Counted from the first letter of the stretch, positions 1 through 13,154 are shown. The stretch is 64,000 nt of DNA from Artocarpus heterophyllus (GCA_025403435.1 CM046333.1:34431521-34495520); one strand, 5' to 3'. The notes: a model not told the origin generated them from the sequence alone. Translations and numbers: made by a program.

Positions 1-971
1 TACATTTCACAATTATCAACTCCAACGCTACTCCACTAAAAGCTTGGAGCTGCACTCTCGAACTTTATAGAATTACGAAGCTCGTGTAGCTAAGTCTCCA
101 TGACATATCATAGTGTATCGCATCCCCATATGATCATCCATAATCGGCTTAAGGACAAGTTCTGTCTTACCTTCCCGATTATTTTTATCTTACGTTCCAT
201 TGTCTCACCATTAGAAAACTTACCATTCAAAGATAGTATACCATTCGGTTACACCTATGTATCCAAATGGTTGAGCGCTCCAGTTTTCCAATTACAGGAC
301 AACGCATATAAGAGGATATCATTACTCCTAAAGAGGAGCTATGGATTCCATATCTATGAATAACAAGTCTACGCTACCAAGAGTCATGCCTCCAACGTAC
401 CGGCATGCATGCCACTATAGAGATGTGGGAGTCACCCATTGGTACATCAAAAGACACAAATCGAGACAACGGGCCCATTATTCATCTCAGGATTAAGATA
501 CAATACAAATGATTGTCTAAAGTGAATCGATTTGCCAAGACAGAATTATTAATCCAAATCAATTCACTTTATGTCCCGATCCAACACATCGTCACCTATG
601 ACAACGCGCCAATGTTTCTATTCACGGAGTCCAACTCCGATGGCCAAGACAAACCATCTCCCAAAAGGGATATAGACAACATAACAATCTTTACATGAAT
701 AAAGCGCCTAACTTTATTCCCTCGATTGCGGATCATATATTTTAGACCATCACCTTAAGAGTCGTGTCTACCGCATAATCATCCCATCATATGCCCAACT
801 CTTAAGGTTTAGACTGACTGTCTCAGACTACTGTTTGCTTATCATACATTCAACAAATATGAACGTAAAGAGGACAATATTTGGTATATATAAATGAATA
901 AATTCTTTATTGATAAAAATGTCTCCAAAAACGTATTACATTTTTACTCCTTAGAGCATACATGTCTAACA
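1..971 (-). repeat. 3' LTR of element A (partial)
   Basis: The sequence matches the outer half of the family LTR and ends in CTAACA at 971, the reverse of the TGTTAG start. The inverted polypurine tract ATCTCCCACTTGCAC follows at 972. Roughly 1060 bp of the LTR lie beyond the left edge. The antisense 87-codon frame at 100-363 recurs in other LTR copies only because the LTRs are similar. Confidence 0.9.
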
Positions 972-1936
972 ATCTCCCACTTGCACTAAGTGAGTAAATA
1001 CTGCAAATTTCGCATCCCCATAGCTTCCACATGCCTTTCGAAGACTCTCCCAAAAAGTGTCTTCGTAAATGGATCAGCTAAATTGTCCTCTGACGCGATC
1101 TTGCACACCGTGACATGCCCGCTCTCAACGAAGTCCTTTATCACATGATACTTCCGATCAATATGCTTACTCTTCTTGTGAAATCTTGGTTCCTTAGCAT
1201 TAGCTACCGCCGCACTGTTATCACAGTACAGTGATACCGCTTTATCCACACCAGGAACTACCTCAAGATCCCCAAGGAACTTGCGGAGCCACACTGCTTC
1301 TTTCGAAGCATCACTAGCCGCCACATACTCGGCCTCCATCGTTGAATCTGAAGTGCAATCTTGCTTCGCACTTCTCCAACTGATGGCACCGCCACCCAGA
1401 GTAAACACAAACCCCGATGTCGATTTCCTAGAATCCAGGCAGGATTGAAAATCTGAATCAGTGTATCCTAGAGGAGTTAAATCCTCACCCGAATACACAA
1501 GCATATACCCTCGAGTCCTTCTTAGGTACTTGAAAATATGCTTTACCGCAACCCAATGGTTCGGTCCTGGATCCGCCTGAAATCGACTCACAATCCCGAC
1601 CGCATAGCTAATATCCGGTCGAGTGCAAAGCATGGCATACATGAGACTACCTACTGCCGAAGCATAAGGCACCTTCTTCATGTATTCTCTTTCTTCATAA
1701 GACTTTGGAGAGTCTTTCTTAGAAAGAGTAATTCCAGACCTAGATGGTTGCCCACCTTTCTTGGAATCCTGCATTGCAAACCTCCTGAGAATTTTATCTA
1801 TGCAGTCGGCCTGAGACAAAGCTATCATTTTGTTCTTCCTATCCCGAAAAATCTGGATACCGAGAACAAAATTAGGCTCACCTAAGTCCTTCATGTAAAA
1901 CTGCTTGGTCAACCATAATTTGACCGATGACAACGC

Positions 1937-3968
1937 TGTTGGAAACAAAGTACGCAGCGGAATTTTAAAAATTTTTCATCAGAGTATTTTCCAAAACACA
2001 AGTTTGACATGTTATATGTATAAATTAAACAGATCTTACTAACCTCAGTGTGCCGAAGAACCTCCGCGACCTGTGTAGAGAAGTAACGTTCCAAAAGAGC
2101 CTCAACCAACTGGTCTTCTTTGCTATTCTCTATCCACAACCGGAGTGAGTGTGGGCTCAGACGTACAGCTCTTCCACCGGTGACTCTCCTTCCAACCAAT
2201 AGAGAGAACCCAAAGCTAGTGTTCGTGATTTGTGAACAAAAGCTCTCAGGGAGTTTTCAGATGCTCACTAGAAGAGTATCACTCTTAATCTCTCAAATTG
2301 ATCTGAGTAAATCATTAGACTCACTCCCTTTTTATACCTATTGGTCCTTGGGGTCAGTCCATATCAGATTAGGTCTCAAAAATCGAAATAGAATCAAGTT
2401 CGGATCAATATCTGATAAGATACGCGTGAAAAACGCGTAATCTTAGCTGTCGCGGTCGGCATGCCGAACTGTGAGATAGGCAGGCCGAACTGGCCAGTTC
2501 GGCAGGCCGAACTTTCTGATCGGCAGGCCGAACTGCCGAGAAAAAATCTCCGCGAATCTTTTATTTTCCACCCGAGATTCTAAAGGATAAAGTCTCAGTT
2601 TTGATTCAAATAGCCCAATAGAAAAGATATCTGATCAAAACAAACTCTATCAAGATAATCTCTAAGAAAATAAATCAATTCAAATAATTCTACAAGTTTA
2701 TCTTGTTCTAATTGTCCAAAATTAAAACAACCGATAAACAGACAAGAATTATCCGAACGCCATAATTCAACAAGTTCATCTTGAACTAATTTCTTACATA
2801 ATTAATTCAACCGATAAACAGACATGAATTATTTGATTCTTATAAATTTTAAACCAATCTGATAAATCCGACATAAGTCACCAATTATTGGAAAAGCACG
2901 CCGTGTCGTTACAGGATTTTGTGAGCTAGCAAAGGGGACCAAAATGGACCTATAAAGTTCAAGCTCATGATAATTATGAAACCCAATATCCCAGATATAC
3001 ATTTCACAATTATCAACTCCAACGCTACTCCACTAAAAGCTTGGAGCTGCACTCTCGAACTTTACAGAATTACGAAGCTCATGTAGCTAAGTCTCTATGA
3101 CATATCATAGTGTATCGCATCCCCATATGATCATCCATAATCGGCTTAAGGACAAGTTCTGTCTTACCTTCCCGATTATTTTTATCTTACGTTCCATTGT
3201 CTCACCATTAGAAAACTTACCATCCAAAGATAGTATACCATTCGGTTACACCTATGTATCCAAATGGTTGAGCGCTCCAGTTCTCCAATTACAGGACAAC
3301 GCATATAAGAGGATATCATTACTCCTAAAGAGGAGCTATGGATTCCATATCTATGAATAACAAGTCTACGCTATCAAGAGTCATGCCTCCAACGTACCGG
3401 CATGCATGCCACTATAGAGATGTGGGAGTCACCCATTGGTACATCAAAAGACACAAGTCGAGACAACGGGCCCATTATTCATCTCAGGATTAAGATACAA
3501 TACAAACGACTGTCTAAAGTGAATCGATTTGCCAAGACAGAATTATTAATCCAAATCAATTCACTTTATGTCCCGATCCAACACATCGTCACCTATGACA
3601 ACGCGCCAATGTTTCTATTCACGGAGTCCAACTCCGATGGCCAAGACAAACCATCTCCCAAAAGGGATATAGACAACATAACAATCTTTACATGAATAAA
3701 GCGCCCAACTTTATTCCCTCGATTGCGGATCATATATTTTAGACCATCACCTTAAGAGTCGTGTCTACCGCATAATCATCCCATCATATGCCCAACTTTT
3801 AAGGTTTAGACTGACAGTCTCAGACTACTGTTTGCTTATCATACATTCAACAAATATGAACGTAAAGAGGACAATATTTGGTATATATAAATGAATAAAT
3901 TCTTTATTGATAAAAATGTCTCCAAAAACGTATTACATTTTTACTCCTTAGAGCATACATGTCTAACA
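1937..3968 (-). mobile_element. Solo LTR of the same copia family, inserted in pol of A
   Basis: This is a complete 2032-bp LTR in minus orientation, from TGTTGGAAACAAAG to CATGTCTAACA, with no internal region. It is flanked by the exact 5-bp duplication AACGC (1932-1936 and 3969-3973). Pol of A reads up to the left duplication and resumes after the right one. Such solo LTRs are known to form by recombination between the two LTRs of a full insertion. The LTR is close to full length and close to the D LTRs, so insertion and excision were both recent. It carries four palindrome units at 2454-2533. Confidence 0.94.
2454..2533. repeat. Phased palindrome array in solo LTR (4 units)
   Basis: Four 16-bp near-palindromes start at 2454, 2475, 2497 and 2518 (steps 21, 22, 21). 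Unit 3 is the perfect-arm form GTTCGGCAGGCCGAAC. The array lies upstream of the LTR TATA box, in the inferred U3. Confidence 0.85.
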
Positions 3969-6900
3969 AACGCCCCAACATCATTGCCAATTAGCAGAAT
4001 GTCATCTACATAGAGCTGTAGAAAAACCACCTTCCCATCCTTAATGTGTTTGTAAACACATGGCTAATCCACATTTTGTGAGAACCCATAAGTCTTGATC
4101 ACTTGATCAAATCTTATGTTCCAAGAATGAGAAGCCTGCTTAAGTCCATAAATTGACTTTAGCAGCTTACAAACCTTACCCTCTTGACCCGCGACCTTGA
4201 ACCCGTCTGGTTGTTCCATATAAATGGACTCATCAAGATAGCCATTCAGAAAAGCCGTCTTGACATCCATCTGCCAAATCTCGTAGTCGAGAGCGGCAGC
4301 TATGGACAAGAGAATCCGGATGGACTTAAGCATGGCTACAGGCGAAAAGGTTTCCTCATAATCGATTCCTTCCTTTTGCGTATAACCCTTAGCTACCAGT
4401 CTAGCCTTAAAGGTTTCGACCTTTCCATCCACTCCTCTTTTCCTCTTGTAGATCCACTTACTCCCTATGGGTTTTACCCCTTCGGGAAGATCCACAAGCT
4501 CCCAGACCCGATTAGTTTCCATAGACTTCATCTCAATGTTCATGGCCTCTGTCCAGAGTCTTGAATCAACATCCTCCATAGCTTCTGCGTAAGTATAAGG
4601 ATCCCTGTCATGTTCATCCGGTTCAGCCAAAAAGACCTCCCCATTGAACATATACCTCTCAGGTTGACGCCCGATCCTCCCACTACGCCGAATCCCCTGA
4701 GGTTGTTGTTCAGGTTTGTTTGGTTTTTCTACACCGATCGGAATGGTTTCGTTCGGAACCTCCGGAGTAAACGGATTACCCCTCAACTCCTCAAGCACCA
4801 CTTTGCTTTGAGGTTTAAAGTCGTTCATGTAACTCTCCTCAAGGAAAGTTGCATTAGTTGAAACCACGACTTTATTTTCCTTTGGGTTATAAAAATAACC
4901 CCCTTTAGTCCCTTTTGGATATCCTACAAACATGCAAACTTCTGAACGTGCTTCCAACTTATTCGGATCCTTAAACAGGACATGAGCTGGACATCCCCAT
5001 ATGCGAATATGGTTTAAGGATGTCTTCCGTCTTGTCCACAACTCGTGAGGAGTTTTAGGGACCGATTTTGAAGGCACATTGTTCAAAAGATAACATGCGG
5101 TTTGTAGTGCATATCCCCAAAAGGATAAAGGCAATGATGAATAACTCATCATGGACCGAATCATGTCCAACAAAGTCCTATTCCTTCTCTCTGCTACGCC
5201 ATTCTGCTGCGGAGTGCCCGGTGCAGTCAAATGGGATAAAATCCCATTCTCTAACAAGTGTCCCAAGAACTCATCAGAAAGGTATTCCCCACCTCGATCA
5301 GATCGAAGTGCCTTTATGGGTCTACCCAATTGCTTTTCCACTTCAGCCCGAAACTCCCTGAACTTATCATAAGTTTCGCTTTTGTGGTGCATTAGGTACA
5401 CATACCCATATCTTGAGTAATCGTCAATAAAAGTAACGAAGTACTCATACCCTCCTCGTGCCCGGATGTTCATCGGTCCGCAAACATCACTATGCACAAG
5501 TTCTAGAACCCCTTCGGCCCTATTGCCCTTAGACCCGTATGGTCTTTTGGTCATTTTACCCTCCAAACAAGACTCACATTGAGGTATAGATTCCACCTTT
5601 AAGTGACTTAAAGGTCCATCCCTTACCAACCTTTGAATCCTATTTAGGTTAATATGGCCAAGGCGCAAATGCCAAAGATAAGTCTTATTAGAGTGAGAAG
5701 TTTTAAGTCTTTTTGAGTCATTATCATTTATCTCAGCATTAAGCAATAGGTCCATCTTAGGTTTGATAAAATATAGATTATTTTGCATCCATCCAGAACA
5801 GATAAAAGATTTGTTTTTACGAATCACCACTTTTTCATTAAAAGATACCACGTAGGAGTCTTTAAATAAAGAAGATACAGAAATTAAATTCCTTTTAAAT
5901 TTAGGAACATAAAAACAATCTCGCAAAATTAAACTCCTATAATTATCAAAATAAAGATGGACATCTCCCACTGCTTCCGCTGAGACCAAGGATCCATCGC
6001 CCATCCGAAGCGTTAAGTCTTCACGAAGTAGACTTCTCGTTTCTTTGAATCCCTGCAGAGAAACACAAACATGATGAGTTGCACCAGAATCTATGACCCA
6101 AATGTCACTGGATTCCTCAACCAAACAAGTTTCTAAATATAGAAGATCACACCTACCTCCCTTGGAAAGGAAGTCCTTGCAATGCTTCTTTATATGCCCG
6201 ACCTTACCACAAAAGAAGCACTTAAGCTTCTTTGGGTTCTTCTTTTTCTTCTTCTTGCTCTTGGTAGCAATAGGAATAGAAGACTTCCCACTTTTGGCCC
6301 GTTGCTTCTTTCCATTCCCAGAGTTAGGATTGGAACCAGAAGCAGCTACCATATTGGCCTCTCCACCAGCAGGAGACTCCCTGATCAGCAGTTCAAACTC
6401 TTGTAACTGTTTCATCAGTTCTGTCAAGGTCATATCCCGTCTATTGCTTAGATTAAAAGTAGCTCTAAACGGAATAAATTCCTTAGACAGAGTCTCAAAG
6501 ACCATAGTCATCTGAGTTTCAGCATCGATGTCGGCTCCATTGGTTTGAGCCTCAGCGAGGTAACCCATGACCAACATCATGTGCTCCTTTACAGATGTCC
6601 CCGGTCTCTGTCTACAGTTTAAGAGTTTCCGAAGCGCCCCTTGCCGCTTTGTTATGGCCTGGCCTCCAAACATGTCCTCAAGATTATCCAAGATCTGCTT
6701 CGCAGTCTCATAATCCTGATGTTGAGCCTGCAGCACGTTATTCATGCTAGCCATAACATAGCAGCGGGCCTGATCATTAGCATCTGTCCAGCGGTCGTAC
6801 GCTTGGAATTGCTCATTACTTGAGTCTCCCGTAGGCTCGGGAGGACAAGGAGTTGTCAGAACATATTTCAGTTTCTCAAAGGAAAGGACGATGTCCAGGT

Positions 6901-6976
6901 TCCGTTTCCAATCATTATAGTTCTCACCGGTTAATTGGTTTTTGTCAAGTATCGATGATAAAGCGTTTTTAGACAT

Positions 6977-8629
6977 TTTCAATCTACAATAAAGAATCAT
7001 ATACCAAACATAAGCAAACATATATAATAATTTAGTAAGATAACACAATCATGTAAAATCATACAAATGTGTTTATGTGTCAAAACCTTGAAAATATCAC
7101 AACCTTACAACGATAATTCCCAACTCAGAATTCAACAAGCTACTAGGGGAGTCATGCCAAATTCAATCAGGAACACGGATCCCCTCCTGATTAATATATG
7201 CCATCCAGGACCCGTATGATCCAGCATATACTAATAATCGTTTCTTTGGCCATTAATTTTATTAACAGAGCTCCTAGGGGAGGTTAATAATAAAATTAAC
7301 GTGAGTGTATAACCACCGTTTTAATATTTTATCCATGATTTATAATCACCACCTAGGGGTGTGCAACCATAAATCATACTAAAATACCTTATCCTTTCAG
7401 AGATCCAATCTGGTACATGATAGAAATCCCTTCCTAGGGGTTGGGACCATCATGTTCTTCCTATGGACCAACGATGGAGGCCTTAGGTTCTCTCTTCGAA
7501 AACCTTCTCCCACTCAATCTTTTGAAGTCAAGGTTTTATTTTGAAATTATGCATGAACAAATTTAATATGAGCGGCACTCCCTATTCTATATGACATGTT
7601 ATCAATATACATGGTAAATCATATTATAATGCAGACAAGCAACGCAATCAAGCAAAGCTACAAGCACAATAATAATAATAACCGTAATATTATGGTTCCA
7701 CCCTAGAGAATAGAAAAAACTGAGATTACAAGAGAATAATCGAGACATTTATCGATTCTTCATCCTTGAATCCTCAAGCTGTATCCTTCTTCATGTAATA
7801 TCCATCTTCAAGTCCTCAATCCCGTATGAATCGAACACTTCATATTTCCGGTCATATCCAAATTTAATGTTTCTCAGAATCGTCCCAAAAATAAAATTAA
7901 AACTGCACTGGAAAAATCGCACCTTTTCTGGACACCTGGCAGCTCTCGGTCGGCAGGCCGATCTAGGTGATCGGTCTACCGATCATGGTGGTTCGGCCTG
8001 CCGAACATGAAGGTTCGGCCTGTCGGCAGAGCACCAAAATTTCTGCCCCACTGTCGGCCTGCCGGACCGTACGTCCGGCCTGTCGATCTGTGACCTTCGG
8101 CCTGCCGAACTGTGAGGTCCGGCATGCCGACCGAGCAGAAAACCCTCAATCCAGAAATACAATTTTAATGCAATTCATCAATTTTGTTTTCAACAATTCA
8201 AAAACATAAAATTAGAGACTCAGAAAATACCTGGAGGCGCCATCATCTATCTTTAAGTTCCGACTTCTCGTTCCGTCTTCTCCGAATAATTATTTAATTA
8301 CAAAATTTTTACAAATTAAAAATTAAATAATAATTCCAAGACGGAGATGATAGTCCGCCATCTAATTACATTAAAAACCTAGATACACATTCTAACCTCT
8401 AAGGAACCATAACCGGTATTAATTAATTAATAAATAATTAAACAACAATTTAATCAACCATAATTAATTAATAAACATTCACCATATAATCCATGACAAC
8501 ATATATATTATATAGAAACCTAGAGTGCCATCTCTCTATAAAATTTAATTCAAGCATTGGAGAGATTAAGATCACAAAATTTATGCATATAACATGATCA
8601 CAAACTTGCAAATTTATGTAAAAACCTCG
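6977..8629 (-). other. Untranslated leader of element A
   Basis: About 1.65 kb of noncoding leader lies between gag and the PBS. It carries CCTAGG hairpins near 7143 (core mutated to ACTAGG), 7271, 7352 and 7432. It also carries an eight-unit palindrome array with starts at 7948, 7969, 7991, 8013, 8052, 8073, 8095 and 8117. The candidate splice sites discussed for D are conserved here: CAG/GTATTT near 8232 and TTGTAG near 6984, both read on the minus strand. Confidence 0.7.
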
Positions 8630-8641
8630 GCTCTGATACCA
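8630..8641 (-). other. tRNA-iMet primer-binding site of element A
   Basis: On the minus strand this reads TGGTATCAGAGC, the standard plant copia PBS complementary to the 3' end of initiator methionine tRNA. It lies two bases inside the 5' LTR. Confidence 0.93.
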
Positions 8642-8643
8642 AT

Positions 8644-9954
8644 TGTTGGAAACAAAGTGCGCAGCGGAATTTTTAAAATTTTTCATCAGAGTATTTTCCA
8701 AAACACAAGTTTGACATGTTATATGTATAAATTAAACAGATCTTACTAACCTCAGTGTGCCGAAGAACCTCCGCGACCTGTGTAGAGAAGTAACGTTCCA
8801 GAAGAGCCTCAACCAACTGGTCTTCTTTGCTATTCTCTATCCACAACCGGAGTGAGTGTGGGCTCACACGTACAGCTCTTCCACCGGTGACTCTCCTTCC
8901 AACCAATAGAGAGAACCCAAAGCTAGTGTTCGTGATTTGTGAACAAAAGCTCTCAGGGAGTTTTCAGATGCTCACTAGAAGAGTATCACTCTTAATCTCT
9001 CAAATTGATCTAAGTAAATCATTAGACTCACTCCCTTTTTATACCTATTGGTCCTTGGGGTCAGTCCATATCAGATTAGGTCTCAAAAATCGAAACAGAA
9101 TCAAGTTCGGATCAATATCTGATAAGATACGCGTGAAAAACGCGTAATCTTAACTGTCGCGGTCGGCATGCAGAACTGTGAGATAGGCAGGCCGAACTGG
9201 CCAGTTCGGCAGGCCGAACACGTCATCCGGCATGCCGAACTGCCGAGAAAAAATCTTCGCGAATCTTTTATTTTCCACCCGAGATTCTAAAGGATAAAGT
9301 CTCAGTTTTGATTCAAATAGCCCAATAGAAAAGATATCTGATCAAAACAAACTTTATCAAGATAATCTCTAAGAAAATAAATCAATTCACAATAATTCTA
9401 CAAGTTTATCTTGTTCTAATTGTCCAAAATTAAAACAACCGATAAACAGACAAGAATTATCCGAACGCCATAATTCAACAAGTTCATCTTGAACTAATTT
9501 CTTACATAATTAATTCAACCGATAAACAGACATGAATTATTTGATTCTTATAAATTTTAAACCAATCTGATAAATCCGACATAAGTCACCAATTATTGGA
9601 AAAGCACGCCGTGTCGTTACAGGATTTTGTGAGCTAGCAAAGGGGACCAAAATGGACCTATAAAGTTCAAGCTCATGATAATTATGAAACCCAACTTTAT
9701 TCCCTCGATTGCGGATCATATATTTTAGACCATCACCTTAAGAGTCGTGTCTACCGCATAATCATCCCATCATATGCCCAACTCTTAAGGTTTAGACTGA
9801 CTGTCTCAGACTACTGTTTGCTTATCATACATTCAACAAATATGAACGTAAAGAGGACAATATTTGGTATATATAAATGAATAAATTCTTTATTGATAAA
9901 AATGTCTCCAAAAACGTATTACATTTTTACTCCTTAGAGCATACATGTCTAACA
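8644..9954 (-). repeat. 5' LTR of element A with 722-bp internal deletion
   Basis: The LTR starts TGTTGGAAACAAAG and ends CATGTCTAACA but is only 1311 bp, against 2032-2034 bp in intact copies. Alignment with the solo LTR places the deletion between two CCCAA pentamers (2982-2986 and 3704-3708 in the solo LTR), leaving one CCCAA at 9690-9694. This is the signature of short-homology deletion. The inferred promoter and the palindrome array (units at 9161, 9182, 9204 and 9225) remain. Confidence 0.9.
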
Positions 9955-12259
9955 GCCTCAACAAACCTCTTTGGGGGCCTAACATCTCTCCTAGGTCTAT
10001 CCTTAGCGATACGATACTACGATGGTCTCAGTGGCAGTGACAGGGAAGCAACATCTCCTTAGCTCTCTAAACTTAACTAGGAAGTCGAATTGGATAATGT
10101 ACCTGTCTTAATGTAAAACTCCACCTGTCTACTAGATCTCTCCTGATCAACATCACTAGAACCTGTAGTAGATGTCCCACGTAACATGGTAGTCTTATCA
10201 AACACAACATCTCTACTAATAATCATCTTCTTTGCTTCTAGGCACCACAACTTATAGCCTTTAACTCGAAGCTTATAACCAAGAAACACATAGTTTATAG
10301 ATCTAGGTTCCAATTTACCATTATCAACATGAGCATAGGCGGGACAGCTGAAAATTCTTAAATTAGAGTAATCTGCAAGTTTACCCGACTATACCTCCTT
10401 TAGAGTCTTCTTGTTAGTAGCAATGGAAAGAGAACGATTCACCAAGTAGCAAGCTGTAGAAGCAGCTTTGGCCTAAAATGACTTAGGTAGCCCAGCATTA
10501 GAGTGTATGCAACGTACCTTCTCCATCAATGTTCTATTCATCCACTCTTCCACATCATTTTGCTATGGGATACGTCAGACTGTTAAATCTATCATATTCC
10601 TTCTGATTTATAGAAGGCATTAGATTCATCTGAATAAAACTTCAAGCCATTATCAGTGCGAAGATGTTTAACTGGCTTACCGGTTTGCTTTTCTACCATT
10701 GTCTTCCAGTCTTTGAACGTAGCAAAAACATCATTCTTCTGCTTCAAAAAGAATGTCCATACCTTTCTGAAAAAGTCATCTACAATCATAAGTATGTAAC
10801 TAGCATTACCAAGAGAAGGAACAGTAGACGGTCCCCAAAGGTCAGAATGAACATACTCCAAAATATCTTTTGTGTTGTGAATGCCTTTGCCAAATTTGAC
10901 TCTCTTTTGTTTCCCAAACACACAGTGCTCACAAAACTCCATCTTGCCTGTGCACTGTCAATCAAGCAGTCCTCTTTTACTTAACTCTGCCCTCCCAAGC
11001 TCACTCATATACCCCAGTCACATATGCCATAACTTAGTGAGATCACTATCAAACATAGTGGATGTAGTAACAACTGCATCTCCTATAACTGTAGTACTCT
11101 GCAAAACATATAAACCAGCAGTCTTCTTTTACCCTTTCATCATAACAAGAGCACTTTTGCTGACTTTCAAAACTCCACCTTTACCGAAGTACCTGTACCC
11201 TTTTGAATCTAGAGCACTCGAGGAAATTAAGTTCCTATTCAGATCAGGGACATGCCTCACATCACTCAGTGTCCTTACTACTCCATCATACATTTTCCAC
11301 AACAAAACCTTTAGAAACAATATCATATGTTAAAAACTAGTCCCGGTTGGGACACATATGAAATGTACATGTAGAGTCAAGAACTCAATCCTCACAGGGT
11401 TTAGATTCAACATCAGAAATCACCAGGAGCTCTCCTTCAGAACCTTCTTTCACAACACTAGCCTCACCGATTTTATCCGTTTGCTTTCCCTTTTAATCCG
11501 CCGATCTCTTATTCTTGTGTTGTAGTTTATAGCAGTTGTTTTTAATGTGCCCTTTTTTCTTGCAGTAGTTGCAGACTTTGTCCTTATGCCTGGCCTTCGA
11601 TCTACCCCTCACATCAGTACCAAAACTAAAACTCCTCTTTTGAGTCCTACCACAAACAACAAGGCCTTCTACCTAAGCAGTAGGTTCAGTCACAAGCTGC
11701 TTCATCTTTTCTTTAGATAATAAGGCATCATTAACTTCATCCAGAGTAAGTGTATCCCAACCATACAAAATTATATATCTAAACGTTGCATATGATAAGA
11801 GCAGCGAACATAGCACGATTAACCCTAAGTCTTCTTCCTCGTACTTAACCTCCATGGCCTCTAAATCAGAGAGAATCTCCTTAAAAACGATTTAGTGTTC
11901 TTCAAGAGACGCACCTTCAGCCATCTTGTGTAGATGCAAACGCTGCTTTGATGTAGCTTACTGGTGAGACTTTTTGTTATGCACAACTGTTCCAACTTCA
12001 ATCATAACGCAGCAGCGGTCTTCTCATTCAAAACATCCTGCAAAATTCTATTCAATAGATGAAGTTGAATCTAGGTTAAAGCCTTCTGATCCTTACGTTG
12101 TTTCTCCTCTGTTGTCAATGATGAGGGCATATTCTCAAACCCTAACATCGCTTTTTTCAAATACATTTACGCCAACACAGCCCGCATCTTAAGCTGCCAA
12201 AGACTAAATCTGGTGTTGCGATCCAAAAGCAAAATGTCATACTTCATTCTTGCCATCAT
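9955..12259 (-). pseudogene. Degenerate gag-pol of older copia relic E
   Basis: This is a different copia family, broken by stops and frameshifts. Reading leftward: gag starts near 12259 (MARMKYDILLLDRN); gag pieces lie at 11673-11855; a CCHC knuckle (CNYCKKKGHIKNNC) lies near 11510-11580; a protease-to-integrase segment lies at 11129-11326; integrase with CEHC and HSDLWGP lies at 10592-10942; and the integrase/RT linker lies at 10077-10313. Element A has cut it at 9955. The RT, RNase H and 3' LTR would be to the left, outside the window. Confidence 0.85.
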
Positions 12260-12274
12260 TGGGATCAAAGCCAC

Positions 12275-12286
12275 GCTCTGATACCA
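12275..12286 (-). other. Primer-binding site of relic E
   Basis: The minus strand reads TGGTATCAGAGC, matching initiator-Met tRNA, two bases inside the LTR start at 12289 and just upstream of the degenerate gag. Confidence 0.85.
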
Positions 12287-12288
12287 CT

Positions 12289-12620
12289 TGTTACGAAAAT
12301 AATGCGATGATTACAATGCGATAATTCCTATTTACGTACAAACTCAAATAGGAAAAACCTAAGGTAGAGGAGAAAAAAATCATTAATCTGATGAAGATTA
12401 TAATGAAGGAGTTAGAACGGCTAAAAATTTGCTAATAATTAAACGCAAACACAATACATCATATATATATATATAGGTATAGACAAAACTCTATGATAAA
12501 AAACATAAACTAAACAATTCAAAAATATAAAAGTACATACTCAATGGTGCTATATTTATTTTTCATCATAATTTATTACACCATAAGCTTTTTGAATTGA
12601 ATCAGGTCAAATTAAATTAA
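12289..12620 (-). repeat. 5' LTR of relic E (right boundary approximate)
   Basis: The sequence starts TGTTACGAAAATAATGCG directly after the PBS. It contains a TATATATATATA run (12462-12473) that could serve the LTR promoter. There is no second copy in the window, so the outer end is a guess: it must fall before the epimerase fragment's leader at about 12650. Confidence 0.55.
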
Positions 12621-12692
12621 GAACTCTAACTCTTCTTCAACTTGTAATGGGAATTTGGAAAATTCACTTCCTTCTTCGGTTCTTCTTCTTCA

Positions 12693-13154
12693 ATGGTGAA
12701 GAGCGCTCTGGACACTAGCGGCGCCCGTTACATTGGAAGCCACACCGTGCTTTAGCTCCTCCTCGCTGGCTTCAAGGCCGTCGTCGCCGACAGTCTTGAC
12801 AACGCCTCCGAAATCGCCATTCACAGAGTCAAAGAACTTGCCGCCGAGAAGAGTTGAATGAATGATTTCAATATTTTTATTTCAGCTACTGTCTTCTCGT
12901 CATCAGCTACTGTTTATGGTTGGCCAAAGAAGGTTCCTTGTACAGAAGAGTTCCCCCTCCAAGCAGTCAATCTATATGGACGAACTAAAGGCTAGTTAGA
13001 AAAAATCAAACCTATATTCAGGTATATTTTTCCTTGGAATTTAATAATGATACATTGTATGGTGCAATTTCAGCTTTTTATTGAAAAAATCTGCTGTGAT
13101 ATTTACCGGTCAGACCCAGAATTGAAAATTATATTGCTCAGGTACTTCAATCCC
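12693..13154 (+). pseudogene. UDP-glucose 4-epimerase fragment with intron remnants
   Basis: Translation from 12693 gives GARYIGSHTVL, then LLAGFKAVVADSLDNAS and HRVKELAAE. These match the NAD-binding N-terminus of plant UGE/GALE, although the glycine motif GGAGYIGSH is altered and a stop falls inside. After a short non-matching stretch, 12885-12990 encodes [18 protein letters not shown] and YGRTK, the region around the catalytic serine and YxxxK. A third block after a TTTCAG at 13070 encodes [17 protein letters not shown]. Intron-like splice junctions remain, so this is a genomic duplicate, not a retrocopy. Middle exons are missing and stops are present, so it is non-functional. Confidence 0.85.

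Larger units (their letters stand above)
986..6976 (-). pseudogene. gag-pol of element A, interrupted
   Basis: This is a copia polyprotein starting at the MSKNALSS methionine (6976). Gag, a CCHC zinc knuckle ([14 protein letters not shown]), an aspartic protease DSGA motif, integrase HHCC and DDE regions and the first part of RVT_2 reverse transcriptase stay open down to 4064. A TAG then replaces the GAA codon that D has after NVD. A solo LTR cuts the gene at 1937-3968, just past the YVDD region. The C-terminal part (986-1936) resumes in the RT and contains the copia RNase H, including the TMEAEY motif. The protein is otherwise nearly identical to D, so both lesions are recent. It should not make a full polyprotein. 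Confidence 0.93.
1..9954 (-). mobile_element. Ty1/copia retrotransposon A, minus strand, truncated by window edge
   Basis: In genome coordinates the order is 3' LTR (to 971), inverted PPT, pol, gag, leader, PBS (8630-8641) and 5' LTR (8644-9954). The gag-protease-integrase-RT-RNase H order defines Ty1/copia. The coding sequence is almost identical to intact element D, so A is recent. It is no longer autonomous: there is a TAG stop in the RT region, a solo LTR inside pol, and a 0.7-kb deletion in the 5' LTR. The right flank GCCTC (9955-9959) should be one target-site copy; the other lies outside the window. A has inserted into the older copia relic E. Confidence 0.93.

Noticed and set aside
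100..363. 87-codon frame MTYHSVSHPH repeated at 3097, 27983, 40836-41099 (minus) and 48492-48755 (minus)
   Set aside because: It is antisense within every LTR copy and broken in the B 5' LTR. It recurs because LTRs are similar, with no sign of coding selection or a start context.
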